DNA of 64,000 bases from Cloeon dipterum (GCF_949628265.1 NC_088788.1:21128335-21192334), one strand, 5' to 3'; shown: positions 26,101 to 37,226, counted from the stretch's first letter. A program made the numbers and translations. The notes: a model not told the origin generated them from the letters alone.

Positions 26101-27035
26101 TTCTTTTGACAAATAATCATTATTCATTTTACACATAAAAATGACGAAGAAAATACATCATGAAGCACATGGGATCGATATGACAATAGCTCATTCGTGA
26201 TGTTGAAGAAATTTTCGCTCATTGCAGTAGTAGCTAAACCCTGACAGATTCATTAAATCTGAACCTTTTTCACAACAAATCTGTTGAATTGCTTTTCATA
26301 GTTGTATCCATATTGTTGCTTTAGTAAATTCAACACTCACAACAAAAAATAATTTTACTCTCATTACTAATAAATTTATCTAATAACTTTTAATTATACA
26401 ATAGTTAACACAGACAAATTTAATCTTTAAACTGAACAGAAATTTCTTAAAACAAAAAATTCTCAGCTAATTCTTTTTTTTTTAATTTTGACTGCTGAAC
26501 AATAATTTTAATTTCATTCAAACTGTCACTTGAAGCCACTCTTTCGGTACCACCACTGTAAAAATGTTTGAGGTTTAAGTCCTAAATTAAAAGAAATATT
26601 TTTCACCACACCGTATCTTTATTCAACAAATTAGTAGATGCTTTTGAGATGTATCCAAATGACTATATATAGTCGCATTAATGGTGGCTAAACTTTAACT
26701 GAAAGGAGATGAATACGCCCATCTTTCTCCGTAGACCAATAATGAATATTTTAACTAAAATTAATGTAAGACTCGTATTTTAAAAATAAAATCTGGTAAT
26801 TAAATTTTAAATATTGATTTTAAAACGGCAGAGGAAGGTTGTAGGAAGTGATATCAATACCCCTGCTATGAAGTAATTTTAAGTTATGACTTATTAGAAT
26901 TAAGTCAATAAGCGTTTCCCAGCAAGGAGAAAATTAAATCCTTCTAGATCTCATTAAGTGCAATATAATTTGGATGGTAAAAAAATAAGAGACGATAGTT
27001 TGCATTGTACAGAATGAGGAACAGCTTCAGAATAA
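23180..27035. other. Intergenic stretch between minus-strand cuticle genes
   Basis: A GC-richer proximal part (23180-23520) probably belongs to the promoter of the 22-kb gene. A patch at 24600-25600 has moderately long open frames on both strands without protein-like features or splice sites. The remainder is AT-rich. No gene is supported. Confidence 0.5.
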
Positions 27036-27102
27036 TTTATTTTACACCAGTTTGACATAGGATATTACAATGTTAGAGCAAACAGACAGTCGCAGCGGCC
27101 AC

Positions 27103-27664
27103 TTAGGCGGCCAGAAGACGGGCCTTGGCCTCAGCGTGGGCGGCGAAGTGGGCAGCCTTGGCGATGGCCACGTCGGGAGCGTCGGCCTGGTAGACGTGCT
27201 GGGGCACGGCAGCCAAGAGGGGAGCGGCCACGGAGGCGGCCACTGGGGCGGGTCCAACGGGCAGGTTGGTGGCGGCCACGCGGAAGCCGTTGATGGGGTC
27301 GGCGACGTAGCTGACGCTCTGCACCAGGCCGTTGGCGTCGACGTAAGAGTAGCCACCACGGGTCACACCGTCAAAGGTCTTGACCTCGTGCTTGGCAGAC
27401 GGGCCGCCGGAGTAGCCGTAAGAGAACTGGCCCAGCTCGTCCTGCGCATGGTACTGGCTGCTCGACACAGCAGGGATGCCAGCGGACAGCAGGTACTGCG
27501 CCTGGGCGGCGGCCACGGCCACGGAGAGTACGACCTGAGGAGAAAAATAAAATTTTAGGAGACTTGAATGACTGCAAAAAATAAATTGGGAAATTTGAAA
27601 TTTTTCAAAATTTAGTTATTCCGCGAAAGATTTGATAAGAAAAAATTACAAGGAGTCTGTGCAT
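27103..27664 (-). CDS. R&R-type chitin-binding cuticular protein with 18-residue motif, 148 aa
   Basis: Two exons: 27650-27664 (MHRLL) and 27103-27534, phase 0. The signal peptide is MHRLLVVLSVAVAAAQA. The chitin-binding R&R block (PF00379, RR-1-like) runs from about residue 40 to 100: DELGQFSYGYSG, then EVKTFDGVTRGGYSYVDANG, then VQSVSYVADPINGFRVAATN followed by LPVGP. The C-terminus carries DAPDVAIAKAAHFAAHAEA, the 18-residue motif described from locust and cockroach cuticle. The protein binds chitin through the R&R fold in cuticle (family knowledge). This start was chosen because it lies 33 bases below the TSS implied by the TATA box at 27723-27729 and completes an ideal signal peptide. 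The donor (CTT, then GTAATT) is acceptable but not perfect. A competing exon further upstream is discussed under findings. Confidence 0.88.
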
Positions 27665-27722
27665 GTTGTCGGATAGTGCTGGTGGGTGCTATCTGAATGC
27701 CTTCTTGGCAGCGAGCTGCTGC

Positions 27723-27729
27723 TTTTATA
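27723..27729 (-). promoter_or_regulatory. TATA box of the R&R cuticle gene
   Basis: TATAAAA on the minus strand, 59 bases upstream of the chosen start codon. The spacing matches the other cuticle genes here and supports the short MHRLL first exon. Confidence 0.7.
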
Positions 27730-27739
27730 CCGATGAGGG

Positions 27740-29385
27740 TGGCATCGCAAGTGATTGGATGGGAGTGGTGCGTGCATTTGGTCAAGACCTTGCCTGGTTC
27801 ACTTTCTCGCCGGCGTTTGGTAAACATGCACAGCACATAATATAATACTTACGGCGAAGCGCGCAATCATGCAGCACGGCTAGCAAGCAGAGCAGGTGCC
27901 TACCGCGTCAAGCATAAAAAGTGTAGCGAGTACACGCCTTGGTTCCGTGTTCGAAAATTTCAGTGAAGTTAAATGTTTTCGTCATTTTTCTGCTAATTAT
28001 TGCTGTGATTAGGTGGCCGAAGCAGGAACTGTTGTTGGCGGCTGATGGACCTCCTTCTGCGGGGAAAATGAGAATCTGCACGCGTATTAAACGACACACA
28101 AGAGTATTATCATTATCTTCTACACATATTTACACTATATAATATTGTAATAAATTGAACCATGACAGTCAAATTAAAATTGAACTAGGTGCGATATACA
28201 GCGGCTTCCACATTTCGTGAATCGAACGGAGAAATAAAAATATTTACAAAACACGAGATAAAACCAAATTTTTATTGCTTTTGTTTAATTTTATACGATG
28301 CTCCATCAATCGACAAAACAGGCTCTGAGATGATCAATCATATCCAAATTGCTTTGATATCTTGAAGTGAATCATTATTAATATTTTGGTAGCTATCTCC
28401 ACAAAGTTTTTTTACCAAAGCACGTACAAACAAATTCTGGAAATAATACATTTCAATACACTGTTTTTTGTGTTTGAATTATATTCATAATTCATTAGAA
28501 TATTTAATCGTTATAGAAAAAAAATTATGTGTAGATATTTAGTATCGAGAGAACTTCTAAATCTAAATCACGCGCACCATCAATATTTAGACAAACCTTT
28601 ACAAAATAATTTATTTCACACCCTCATGAATTAAAAATATATTTATTGTAAATATTTTAATACGCGCGTGTGTATATTAATTTACCATGCGCGTATCAGA
28701 TTCTCGCTTCAGTTAAAATGTTCATTGCGCGTGCGAAACACAACGTGCTATACTCAATATTAGCCTCTCAACGAGCTAAACAGCAATAATTTCTCTGGAA
28801 ATTATTTTATAAACATAAATTATTAACTTAACCAACTAAATTAATGAATTGTCTTTGTCAAAGAGTTTTCTTTTACCGTCTGCGCTAACACAACAGTTGA
28901 ATTTTGATATTTCTTGATGCCATGTCAAAAATATTTTCTCTATTCGCAGCTCAGCAGAGGTTTCCAGGTGATTCCATTTTTCAGGCAGACACAGAAGCTG
29001 GCCTGATTATTTTCATTTTTTAGGTCAATTCATTTTCCACTGATTGTGAGCCTGCTGACCGTATGCGCCAATCACATGGTTTCGGCCTTCAATGTGCTAT
29101 GGCATTCCCCGCAGTTAGACTCCATAATTTCCGCCGACCCAGCATAGAGAAAATTCACATAAAATTAAAAATTTTAATTATTCTCGAACTTAAATTTTTA
29201 AAGTTGCAGTCATCTAACGCGTGAATATATACTATTGAGTGAAGCAAAATCAAATCATTATATAGGCTCAGAAAGCTTGAATTTATTAATTCTATATTTA
29301 TTGTATTTTTTCACTGATTGGGAAAATAAACAAGCATAAAAACAACCACTTGCTAATGAATAAACTTAACTTTTATTTCACAAAT
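27740..29385. other. Intergenic stretch
   Basis: AT-rich. It holds only a possible alternative first exon for the R&R cuticle gene at 27853-27870. No other feature is supported before the LINE insertion at 29387. Confidence 0.5.
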
Positions 29386-29386
29386 T

Positions 29387-29910
29387 ATAATTAAAGTCTA
29401 GATTTTTTAAGAAAGCCTTATGTGTCGATAAGAGAATGAAATCAAGATTTGTATATGATCTAGTTGAGACTGATTATTTTGTAAATGACTTAAAGACAAA
29501 ATTCTCCCTGCCGGACACACCTGTTTATATTAAATTCTTGGATAATATGATGCATAAAAAACAAAATATTCACCCTAATTTTTACAGTACCCCAGCTATG
29601 ACAAACAAGAACTGGTGGCTACCCTATTGTAAAGATCGAAGTGTTTTTACGAGATACTCTTTCCATGGTTATCATTTTCTGTTATGTAAAGACAAACGTT
29701 TCCATCTAGATGTTTCTGCTAATTGTGTTTGCCAATTCTGCGATGAAAGCGGTATAGACATGTATCATTTCCTCAATTGTAAAAATAATACAACTACCTT
29801 ATTTCAAGCTGCTAAATATATAAGAAATTGCAGTTAAATAATATCGTTATATAATGTACTCTGTGTTGTACACCGTTGGTGTCTAATATAATAAATAATA
29901 ATAATTAAAG
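29387..29910 (+). mobile_element. 5'-truncated LINE with 10-bp target-site duplication
   Basis: ATAATTAAAG occurs at 29387-29396 and again at 29901-29910, bracketing a 504-bp insert. The insert contains one uninterrupted frame (to 29837) that reads from its left edge and matches the C-terminal end of a LINE reverse-transcriptase protein: NWWLPYCKDRSVFTRYSFHG, then a CxxC-H-C knuckle (CVCQFCDESGIDMYHFLNC). A short 3' UTR and an AATAAATAATAATAA-type tail follow. The truncation point coincides with the duplication, as expected for target-primed reverse transcription. The frame is intact and the duplication perfect, so the insertion is fairly young. The clade (CR1/L2/Jockey-like) was not resolved. 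It was probably never a functional host gene. Confidence 0.75.
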
Positions 29911-30377
29911 ACATAATATATTATATTTATGTAAATGCAAATGAAAAGCCCAAAATCTTTACTGCTGCCATTGATATTAGAAACTTTCCTAGATCATAAA
30001 CACTGGAAAAAATTTTCATTTGAGGTAACTTTAAAAAAGGGATCGTACGGTCAGCTTGGAAAAATGTGGTGCAGCCACAGTTGTCCTTCTAACAAATTGA
30101 TGCATTATTTTGTGTTTTTTCAGGCATTAATTAATAAGACTTTACACCGCAGAAGCGTCACAGTGTACAGTACGACCAAATTTAAGCCTCTATAGCATAA
30201 ATGAGCGAGGAAATAAAAAATACAACTTTATGATAACTCGTTGATTCCTCTCGTGATATATGGAAAATACCATAGGAAAGATGACTTCATAGCGGAAATT
30301 GAAGCACGCCAGTGGAGCATATGCTATCTGACCAATAGCAGCGCAACATATCGTCAGTATCGGCACAGCGATGACTA

Positions 30378-30385
30378 TATATAAA
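30378..30385 (+). promoter_or_regulatory. TATA box of paralogue A
   Basis: TATATAAA, 73 bases before the start codon. Upstream lies a CCAAT-containing block (GACCAATAGCAGCGCAACAT, from about 30329) that is conserved in paralogue B. Confidence 0.7.
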
Positions 30386-30457
30386 GGGGCAAAAGATGTC
30401 CACAAAACATTCGTTGTTGAATTGACAATTGACTGTGAAAGTCTCAACCACGACACC

Positions 30458-31753
30458 ATGAGGACCTTTGTGAGTTTCCTATTTACTGTTGACCAAGCCA
30501 TTGGCTCGCATTGTTGTTGAGCACATACTTTGCGTGCACGTTGCAATGTGAGAATCCGAGTGATGTTTGGGATCCAGTGAGGGCCAATTCGCTTACGTTT
30601 AACACCCTTGCTTTTCATTTCAATGCTGACGATTTAATTCAGATCTTAGAGGATTTCGTAAGCTTTCCGACTCGCTACTTGCTGGTTTGCACCTTTACAG
30701 CACGCGACAAATGGCTAAAATACCCCCGGTCCAAGGGCAGTTAGGCAGTATTGTCCTTTTCTGGACTGATCGCTTCCTCCAATTAGGCCCGTGCGCCCAT
30801 GTTATTCGTTCGTGATGTTACTGGCACGCGGAGTTTTCGCAAATTGTTCGCTATCAAGGGGTCGCCCACATCAAAAATGATAAAAACCGATAAAAAAATT
30901 GAGTTCACTGGGTTCCAATAATACTGCCGAGTGAATAATAAGATTCCATGGGGCCCCAGTGGCCGCAAAAGAGGCGCTTGAATCCCAATCGTGGTCATTT
31001 TTTCACTCCATAATCTTTACAGCTGCTATTACAGCAATGCCTTAACAATGCGAGCCAACAGGCTGGTTAAAAATTGAGTTTTGAGTAGAAAATTATATTA
31101 CAAGCACTGAGATGTACACAAAATTGTATTAATGATATAAAAATTTATTTTAAATTTAAAATGCTTTGAAATTAACTATTGACATCCTCTTTTAGGTTTT
31201 GATGGTCGCTTTTGCCCTTATAGCGGCCGCGGTGATGACAGAGGCACAATACGATGAACCGGACTCTGTAGGAGGCTCGCTTGACAGCGATCCCTCTCAG
31301 GGTGCTGGGAGTCAAGATGGAGAAGGATCAAAAGGAGGAAATCCAAACGGAGAGCCAGGAAACGTGGCGAAGGGAAATCAAGGAGGAAAAGGACCAGGAG
31401 GAAATAGACCAGGAGTAAAAGGACCAGGAGGAAAAGGAGGACAAAATGGAAAACTTAAAGGACAAGGAAATAATGGACAAATGGGGCCAGGAAATAAGGG
31501 AGAATCAAAGGGACTAGGAAAGAATGGAGGAAAAATGGGACAGGGAAATAATGGAGGATCACAAATGGAACAAGGAGATAATGGAGGATCACAAATGGAA
31601 CAAGGAAGTAACGGAGGAAAAAGGAGACAAGGAAATAATGGAGGACCAAAGGGACAAAGTCCAAAAACACAAGGTCAAAAAACACCAAACAGAGGGGGCA
31701 TTAACGCATCAAAATCAGGAAGAAAAGGGAAAGCATCAGGTAAAAATCAATAA
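30458..31753 (+). CDS. Secreted Gly/Asn/Lys/Gln-rich low-complexity protein, paralogue A, 189 aa
   Basis: Two coding exons: 30458-30469 (MRTF) and 31196-31753, phase 0. Signal peptide: MRTFVLMVAFALIAAAVMTEA. After an acidic start (QYDEPDSVGGSLDSDPSQGA), the rest is a Gly-rich, strongly basic repeat region with units such as GGKGPGG, QGNNGG and two GGSQMEQGxN copies. There are no cysteines in the mature protein and no recognisable domain. Codon use is A-rich (GGA for Gly, CAA for Gln), unlike the GC-rich cuticle genes. It is the first of three tandem genes with the same 12-nt first exon, signal peptide pattern and promoter. The family is unknown to me. Composition suggests an extracellular structural, gel-forming, silk-like or adhesive protein, which is inference only. 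The intron is largely filled by a GC-rich repeat. AATAAA lies at 31829-31834. Confidence 0.8.
30491..31068. repeat. GC-rich foldback repeat filling the intron of paralogue A
   Basis: The left end (ACCAAGCCATTGGCTCGCATTGTT region, from 30492) and the right end (AACAATGCGAGCCAACAGGCTGGTT region, to 31068) are inverted copies of each other. Internally, the left part (for example CGACTCGCTACTTGCTGGT, near 30670) matches the 33.5-kb copy and the reverse complement of the 37.8-kb copy. The right part (for example CCCAGTGGCCGCAAAAGAGG, near 30955) matches the 37.8-kb copy directly. It therefore looks like two inverted arms of one element family. No credible protein is encoded. Confidence 0.65.
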
Positions 31754-31859
31754 TCAATGAAGTAAACCAAAATTATGTATTCCTGATTGCCTACTTAAGC
31801 ACACCTACAAAATATGATGTAAATGCGCAATAAATATTTGAAACAATTGTAAATATTTT

Positions 31860-32940
31860 AATTTTTTTAATTGAATAAATATTTAACTATCACTAATGTG
31901 ATGAAAGGTAAATAAATCTTAGTGGTAATCCTATTTGTAACCAAAAAGAGGTGTCCTCAGTTGACCCTAAAAATAAAAGCAAAAAGTATTAAAAATAATT
32001 ATGAATAGCTCATATTCTTAAGCATTTTCTCTGCTCAACCTGCTCACATTATTTGTCATTATGTGAGAATCTAGAAAACGTAAAGTTACGGGCTGCATGC
32101 CTACATTGATTTGGACCAACTCTCGGTCAATACAGATATGAGTATTCACTTTGACTCACTATTAGTACTTATTAACTATGCTATATATACTGTATGTACT
32201 TCTCCAGTACAAGTGATTCATATAAATTTCTAAAAAAATAGCCACTTGCGGGCCATCCCTTACTGTGTTGGGCTTCCCCTCTAGAATACATGTGCTGTTG
32301 AAGGTAATGAAGAAATAAAGGCAATTAAAGAAATAATGGACGAACTGGTGCGAGATGAAGCTCAAAAAGACAGTACGCCCCCCCCCCCCCACGCAACCCT
32401 AATTTCCAGTTAACTGTTCCAGTTTTACCAACCCTCTTTGAAAAATCTTTCCAATTCTATCGCTTTGCTATTTTAATCCCCATCGATTGGAAAAAAGAAG
32501 AACCACAGGGACTATATATGAAATATGTAATGTTCATATGATTTTTACATTGGTTGTTAGTAAAAATATTCGCTGAACAAATAAGGTTTATGCTTTTCTG
32601 CAATGCAACAGGGCACGCGCATCACGCATGGACAGCACCTTTTCTTGGTCCGACCAATATCAACCAATATAAAATTAATAGATATGAAGAAGTATATTTT
32701 TATTTTATACAATAGATGAAACGTAACGAACCAATTATCAGTTAATATTTTTCAAATATAATTATTTCAAAAATCCATATGTAGCTGTCAGGAATAAAGC
32801 TGTACATTTTTATTCGTGATTGGAGAGCAAAGTTAAAGATATTCACTGTCCACTTGATGCTTATGATACATGGACGTAGTTAAAAAATACAAAGGATGTA
32901 AAAAATCATGTCCGCGTGGAAAATGGAGCAAGTCAAGGAC
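31860..32940. other. Spacer between paralogues A and B
   Basis: AT-rich, with a 13-base poly-C run at 32378-32390. No gene. The last 100 bases or so contain the conserved promoter block of paralogue B. Confidence 0.5.
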
Positions 32941-32997
32941 CTGGTTTTGTGACCAATCGCAGCTCAACACATCGACAGAAATTCCCGCTGGTGACAA

Positions 32998-33005
32998 TAT
33001 ATGAA
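32998..33005 (+). promoter_or_regulatory. TATA-like element of paralogue B
   Basis: TATATGAA stands where paralogue A has TATATAAA, 71 bases before the start codon. The upstream block GACCAATCGCAGCTCAACAC and the 5' UTR (GAAACATTCACTGTTGTGTT) match the paralogue A promoter closely. The weaker TATA may mean lower or different expression. Confidence 0.55.
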
Positions 33006-33068
33006 GAGAAAAAGGTGTTGCACGAAACATTCACTGTTGTGTTGACGTTGAAGGACTCAACAACGACA

Positions 33069-34886
33069 ATGAGGACGTTTGTAAGTTGCCCGTTCTTTAT
33101 TTTTTAATTAATTATGTTGATATTCCAATCTAACCCGTTCGCGGCGTTCGCGTTAGAAGAAATTTATGGAATGCTATCTGGACCTATTAAGAATGATATT
33201 GTGAGAAAATTTCCTGGTGGAACTTTTCTCAACAATATCAAATATATATTGTAAATATATATTGTGGACTTTGGAGAAATAAACCGTATTTTATTATAAT
33301 TACGCTGAATTGGAAAAAGGGTCGTCTTGCCCAAGACACTTACCGCAGGTGCTGGTGTGTTGACTTGGATATAGTTTGAAATGGTAGGGCAAGTTAAATA
33401 GTTCACACTTGACGGGAATTGTATGTGATGAAATTTTAAAACTATAACCCCGCACCTGCGAAAACTTTCTTTGTGGTTTTATAATTTAAATTGTTATAAT
33501 CAAAATGTTAAAATCAAATAATACTGATCCAAATATTTAAACCAGCCCGTTGGCTCCCATTTTTAAAGCGGTCTTCATAGTGTAAATATAAATGGGAGAT
33601 ATTTGAGCATTTTGGAGATCTATATTATGTATTATACTGTACTGACTGCTCAATGTCAGAGATTGCAAGAGATAGTTAATTTAGTGACTCGAAATGCTCA
33701 AATAGCTAAACGAGCTAGGAGGTGCACCGGCGCCGACTCTCCACTCGCTAGATTTCGCACAAATATAGAGGTTCTAAAGAATAAAAAGTGAATTTTAAAC
33801 GGTATCGTGTTGCTTCAAATGTATCGCAACTGTGAGGTAGATTTATCTTTTCATTTTAGGTAATATAAATTTTGCAGTTGAATTTCTATCAGCAAACAGC
33901 AAATCTCCACCATATTAAAAAATACAATCCAATACAAACCAAAATTAAAATACAATTTACAAATTCAAGATATTGTGTATTATTACCTTATGTAATATTA
34001 TGTTATTTAATAGTTAATTATTGGCATTCTTTTTTAGGTACTATTGGCCGCATTTGGTCTTTTATTGGTCGCGGTCACGATTGAAGCTCAAGACAGCCTA
34101 AAGGGTAAAATTAAAGCAGCCGGGAAGAAACCAAAGCAGCTAAAGAAGGGGCCAAAGTCCGGATCACCTCAAAGCAATGCTGGAATAGCAGAGCAAGCAG
34201 GGGTTGGACAAATCCAAAACGGACCTCAAAACGAAGGCAATGGACCAGAACAGAGTTATGGACTGGACCAAGGCAGTGGACAAGATGTTGGACAAGGTGG
34301 TGGACAAAGTCAAGATGGCTTACAAAGTGGTGGACCAGGTCACGGTAGTGGTGGACGAGAAAGCGGACGAAGTAAAAACGGTAGAAAAGGAAAAGGCGGT
34401 AAACCAGGTCAAGACGGTGGACAAGGCCAAAATGGTGAACAAGGACAGGGCGGAGGACAAGGCAATGAACCACAGGACCCAGGACAAGGTGGCAGACCAA
34501 GTAAAGGTAGTGGTGGACGAGGAATCGGACGAAGTAAAAACGGTGGAAAAGGAAAAGGCGGTAAACCAGGTCAAGACGGTGGACAAGGCCAAAATGGTGA
34601 ACAAGGACAGGGCGGAGGACAAGGCAATGAACCACAGGACCCAGGTCACGGTGGCAGACCAAGTAAAGGAAGTAGTGGTGGACGAGGAAGCGGACGAAGT
34701 AAAAATGGTGGAAAAGGAAGAGGCGGTAGACCAGGTCAAGACGGTGGACAAGGCCAAAATGGTGAACGAGGACAGGGCGGAGGACAAGGCAATGAACCAC
34801 AGGACCCGGAAATGACCGGAAATGAGGACCAGAACGTTGACAGCGGACTTAGTCAACGCCAGGCAGGGACTCCAGGAAAGCAGTGA
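33069..34886 (+). CDS. Secreted Gly/Gln/Lys-rich repeat protein, paralogue B, 286 aa
   Basis: Two coding exons: 33069-33080 (MRTF) and 34038-34886, phase 0. Signal peptide: MRTFVLLAAFGLLLVAVTIEA. A Lys-rich start (KGKIKAAGKKPKQLKKGPKS) is followed by a Gly/Gln-rich linker. Then come three near-identical units of 54-55 residues, each containing GRSKNG, GKGGKPGQDGGQGQNGE and GGGQGNEPQDP. It lacks cysteine and any known domain. Long open frames in the other two frames and on the minus strand over the repeats arise from the same repetition and are not genes. It is a tandem paralogue of the genes at 30.5 and 36.3 kb. The extracellular role is unknown; the hydrophilic glycine repeat could form a gel or matrix (inference). 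Confidence 0.8.
33539..33768. repeat. Second copy of the GC-rich repeat, in the intron of paralogue B
   Basis: It starts AACCAGCCCGTTGGCTCCCA, continues with GGGAGATATTTGAGCATTTT and ends near CGACTCTCCACTCGCTAGA. These blocks appear in the same order in the reverse complement of the 37.8-38.2 kb copy. Only one arm is present. Confidence 0.6.
34340..34810 (+). repeat. Three tandem repeats of 162-165 bp in paralogue B
   Basis: The marker GGTAAACCAGGTCAAGACGG recurs 162 bp later, and in slightly changed form about 165 bp after that. The repeats are in frame and nearly identical over most of their length. Confidence 0.85.
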
Positions 34887-35059
34887 AGATCCTCAGGAGA
34901 CAATTAATTCAAAATCCAATGGCCGATCTGGTACAAAATTTCAGAATATTAAAAGAATTGGCAAAAATGGAAAAGGACCTGCTGCAGGTTAATGCTCGAG
35001 ATTTGACCAGAATGTAACTCACACAGAAATAAAAATTAGCTCAAATTCGAAAAAAATCG

Positions 35060-36190
35060 TGTATAATATTTGAAATAATTTTTGCCCTGATTTATAGATA
35101 TATACATTATAGAATAAAATCAGGAAATAGCACGAAAGTTAAAGATGGGATTGGTTGATAAGATTATTTGACGCATAAAAATCTAAAAGGTTTTGCAGTA
35201 GACTCTTTTTGCTTTCCTTACCATGAAAACGATTGAAAAAAGGACGGTTTCAACATCAAGAAACACGATAACTGTAGACACTATCAATTAAGTAATAATT
35301 AATCTCTTGTTGAACTCTTCGCTTCAGGAAAATCTGTAATGTTTTATAAATCCAGCCAAATTAAATAACTGAACTCGTAATAGCGGGCTGGTGCTCATAT
35401 GAGGCTTTTAGCGTTATAATAAATTTATAAAATTTGCAATTCATCAGTTAGCTTAACGTTGTGGGAAAGAAAATAGACGCCAAAATTATACCCCCATGTA
35501 ATAAAAGATTGTAAAACAAGGGAGTCCAGAGGCATAAAATTAACTTGAAATAAATGAACGCATATTATATGAACAATGTACAAACTTAAGGCCAAACAAA
35601 TGCTTCTAAATGTAGAGGTATATAGTTGAGCTAGTATTTAGAACTATTTTTTTTCGTAGCACGTGGAGGTTTTTGACTGTTGCAATCAAACACAGTCTTA
35701 TATATGGATTACCCAAACTATTGGTGTATATGAACAGCAAGGAGAGGGCTGAATTGCTGGCCCTTTCAGAGAACAAAAAATGAGGTTTCTTGAGTTGGCA
35801 ATTAAAAAAATTCACTTGGATGAGCTCCATGCCTGCGCAGGCACAAAAAACATCCATTTTTGGGTAACTGTGACAAAAGACTGAAGAATATGTGTTAGCC
35901 TCTTCCTCTGGCGCTCTTTTCACTTTCTCTTTCGAGTGAAATATTTTCGGTCTGCTTTTGTATTTGTTCCAATTTTTTGAGGGGCACGTGTAGTCTTACT
36001 TGATTGCAAAATTAATAACAGCAGGTGACCCTATTTTCCACAGTTGGAAAGTTTTGATGCGTGGAAACCCACGTCATTTGCAATTCATGGAAAAGTGGCC
36101 GCAGGTAATTAATTTCCCATTTTCCCATAGGGTTTGAAAGCGACAAGGACAATAGAGAACCAATTACAACGTAGCACGAGAGCAAAAATC
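35060..36190. other. Spacer between paralogues B and C
   Basis: AT-rich, without a supported gene. A minus-strand open frame at 35606-35923 has no signal peptide, domain or splice context and is not called. Confidence 0.5.
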
Positions 36191-36213
36191 GAACGCTGAA
36201 GGGGGGTAAAGCA

Positions 36214-36221
36214 TATATAAA
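36214..36221 (+). promoter_or_regulatory. TATA box of paralogue C
   Basis: TATATAAA, 65 bases before the start codon. The wider promoter shares CCAAT-like sequence (GAACCAATTACAACG, near 36155) with paralogues A and B but is more diverged. Confidence 0.65.
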
Positions 36222-36278
36222 TCCAACTGACCAACAAACTAAAGCTACTTTTATTGCAGAGGTTGAATTACTGCTGGA

Positions 36279-37226
36279 ATGAGGACTCTTGTAAGTTTAA
36301 ACTCTTTCATGTGTGCTGGATAACTGCATATTTGTATCATTATGTTTATCAAAGTATTTTATCTCTATAAACTGTAAAAACTTTGTTGGAATTGCCACAA
36401 TAATTGCGAGTGCCCTCACTGTCCTCATTAAAAAGCAAATGTTGAAATTTTAACTTTTGTTAACTCACTTTTTTCTTCCTGTTATATACCTGTTCATGTG
36501 AGCAATGCAATTTTTAAATATGTCAAGCGAAAATGTTACTGCGATCAAATATTCTGCAATATTTAATGCTTGTATCCAATTGGGCCGTAAAATTTTTCGA
36601 TGCTAAATTAAACAATTAAATCACAGGTGCTTTTCGTGGCCATAGGCCTCTTGGTCACAGCCGCTTTGATTGAGGCTGCACCCCCAAAAAAGCCTGGTAA
36701 AAATCAACCGAAAAAAGACGAGCCTGCTAACCCAGAAAAGGGGGATAAATCGAAGGGCAACTCAGGAAGTGATCCATCAGCTGAACCAACCTCAGGTGGA
36801 GATGCAAAGCCGGATGATAAAGTCGCAGATTCTGGAAGCAACGACAAACGTGAAAAGGGAAAAAAGGAGAGAAACCCCGATGACGTTAATGGAAATTCCC
36901 CACAATCAGACAGTGAAGTAGCTCCTCCAGGTAACGAAGGTGCTCCAGGCAAGGTTGGCGGAAAGACCAAGGGCAAGAAATCAGAAAATAAGAATGAAAG
37001 TGACCAACCGAAGAAACCTGAGAATGACAAGGCTGTAGTAGACAAAAATGAAAGCGGGGTTGGCTTGAACAAGCCAAAGAATGGCGACAAATCAAAAGAA
37101 GCTGGTAATACGAAGGCAAAGGTTAGCGAGGACCCCAACTCCAGCAAGAAAGGGCAGAATGGAGAAGCTAACAAACTAAAGAATAATAAAAAGAAGCCTA
37201 CACAAAAGAAGACCAAAGCTAACTGA
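36279..37226 (+). CDS. Secreted Lys/Pro/Asn/Asp-rich protein, paralogue C, 203 aa
   Basis: Two coding exons: 36279-36290 (MRTL) and 36627-37226, phase 0. Signal peptide: MRTLVLFVAIGLLVTAALIEA. The mature chain is highly charged and disordered in character (KKPGKNQPKKDEPANPEKGD at its start, repeated KxxNK and NxxKPK patterns, a very basic end), with less glycine than paralogues A and B and no cysteine. It shares with them the 12-nt first exon, intron phase, signal peptide style and tandem orientation, so common ancestry is likely although the mature sequence has drifted. AATAAA at 37240-37245 ends the gene. Function unknown. Confidence 0.8.

Noticed and set aside
30783-30998. Minus-strand open frame inside the intron of paralogue A
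   Set aside because: It lies within the GC-rich repeat, and the matching part of the 37.8-kb copy does not keep the frame open in a convincing way.
34111-34856. Open frames of 178-229 codons overlapping paralogue B in other frames and on the minus strand
   Set aside because: They are shadows of the 162-165 bp repeats; they lack signal peptides and the exon-intron design that supports the called frame.
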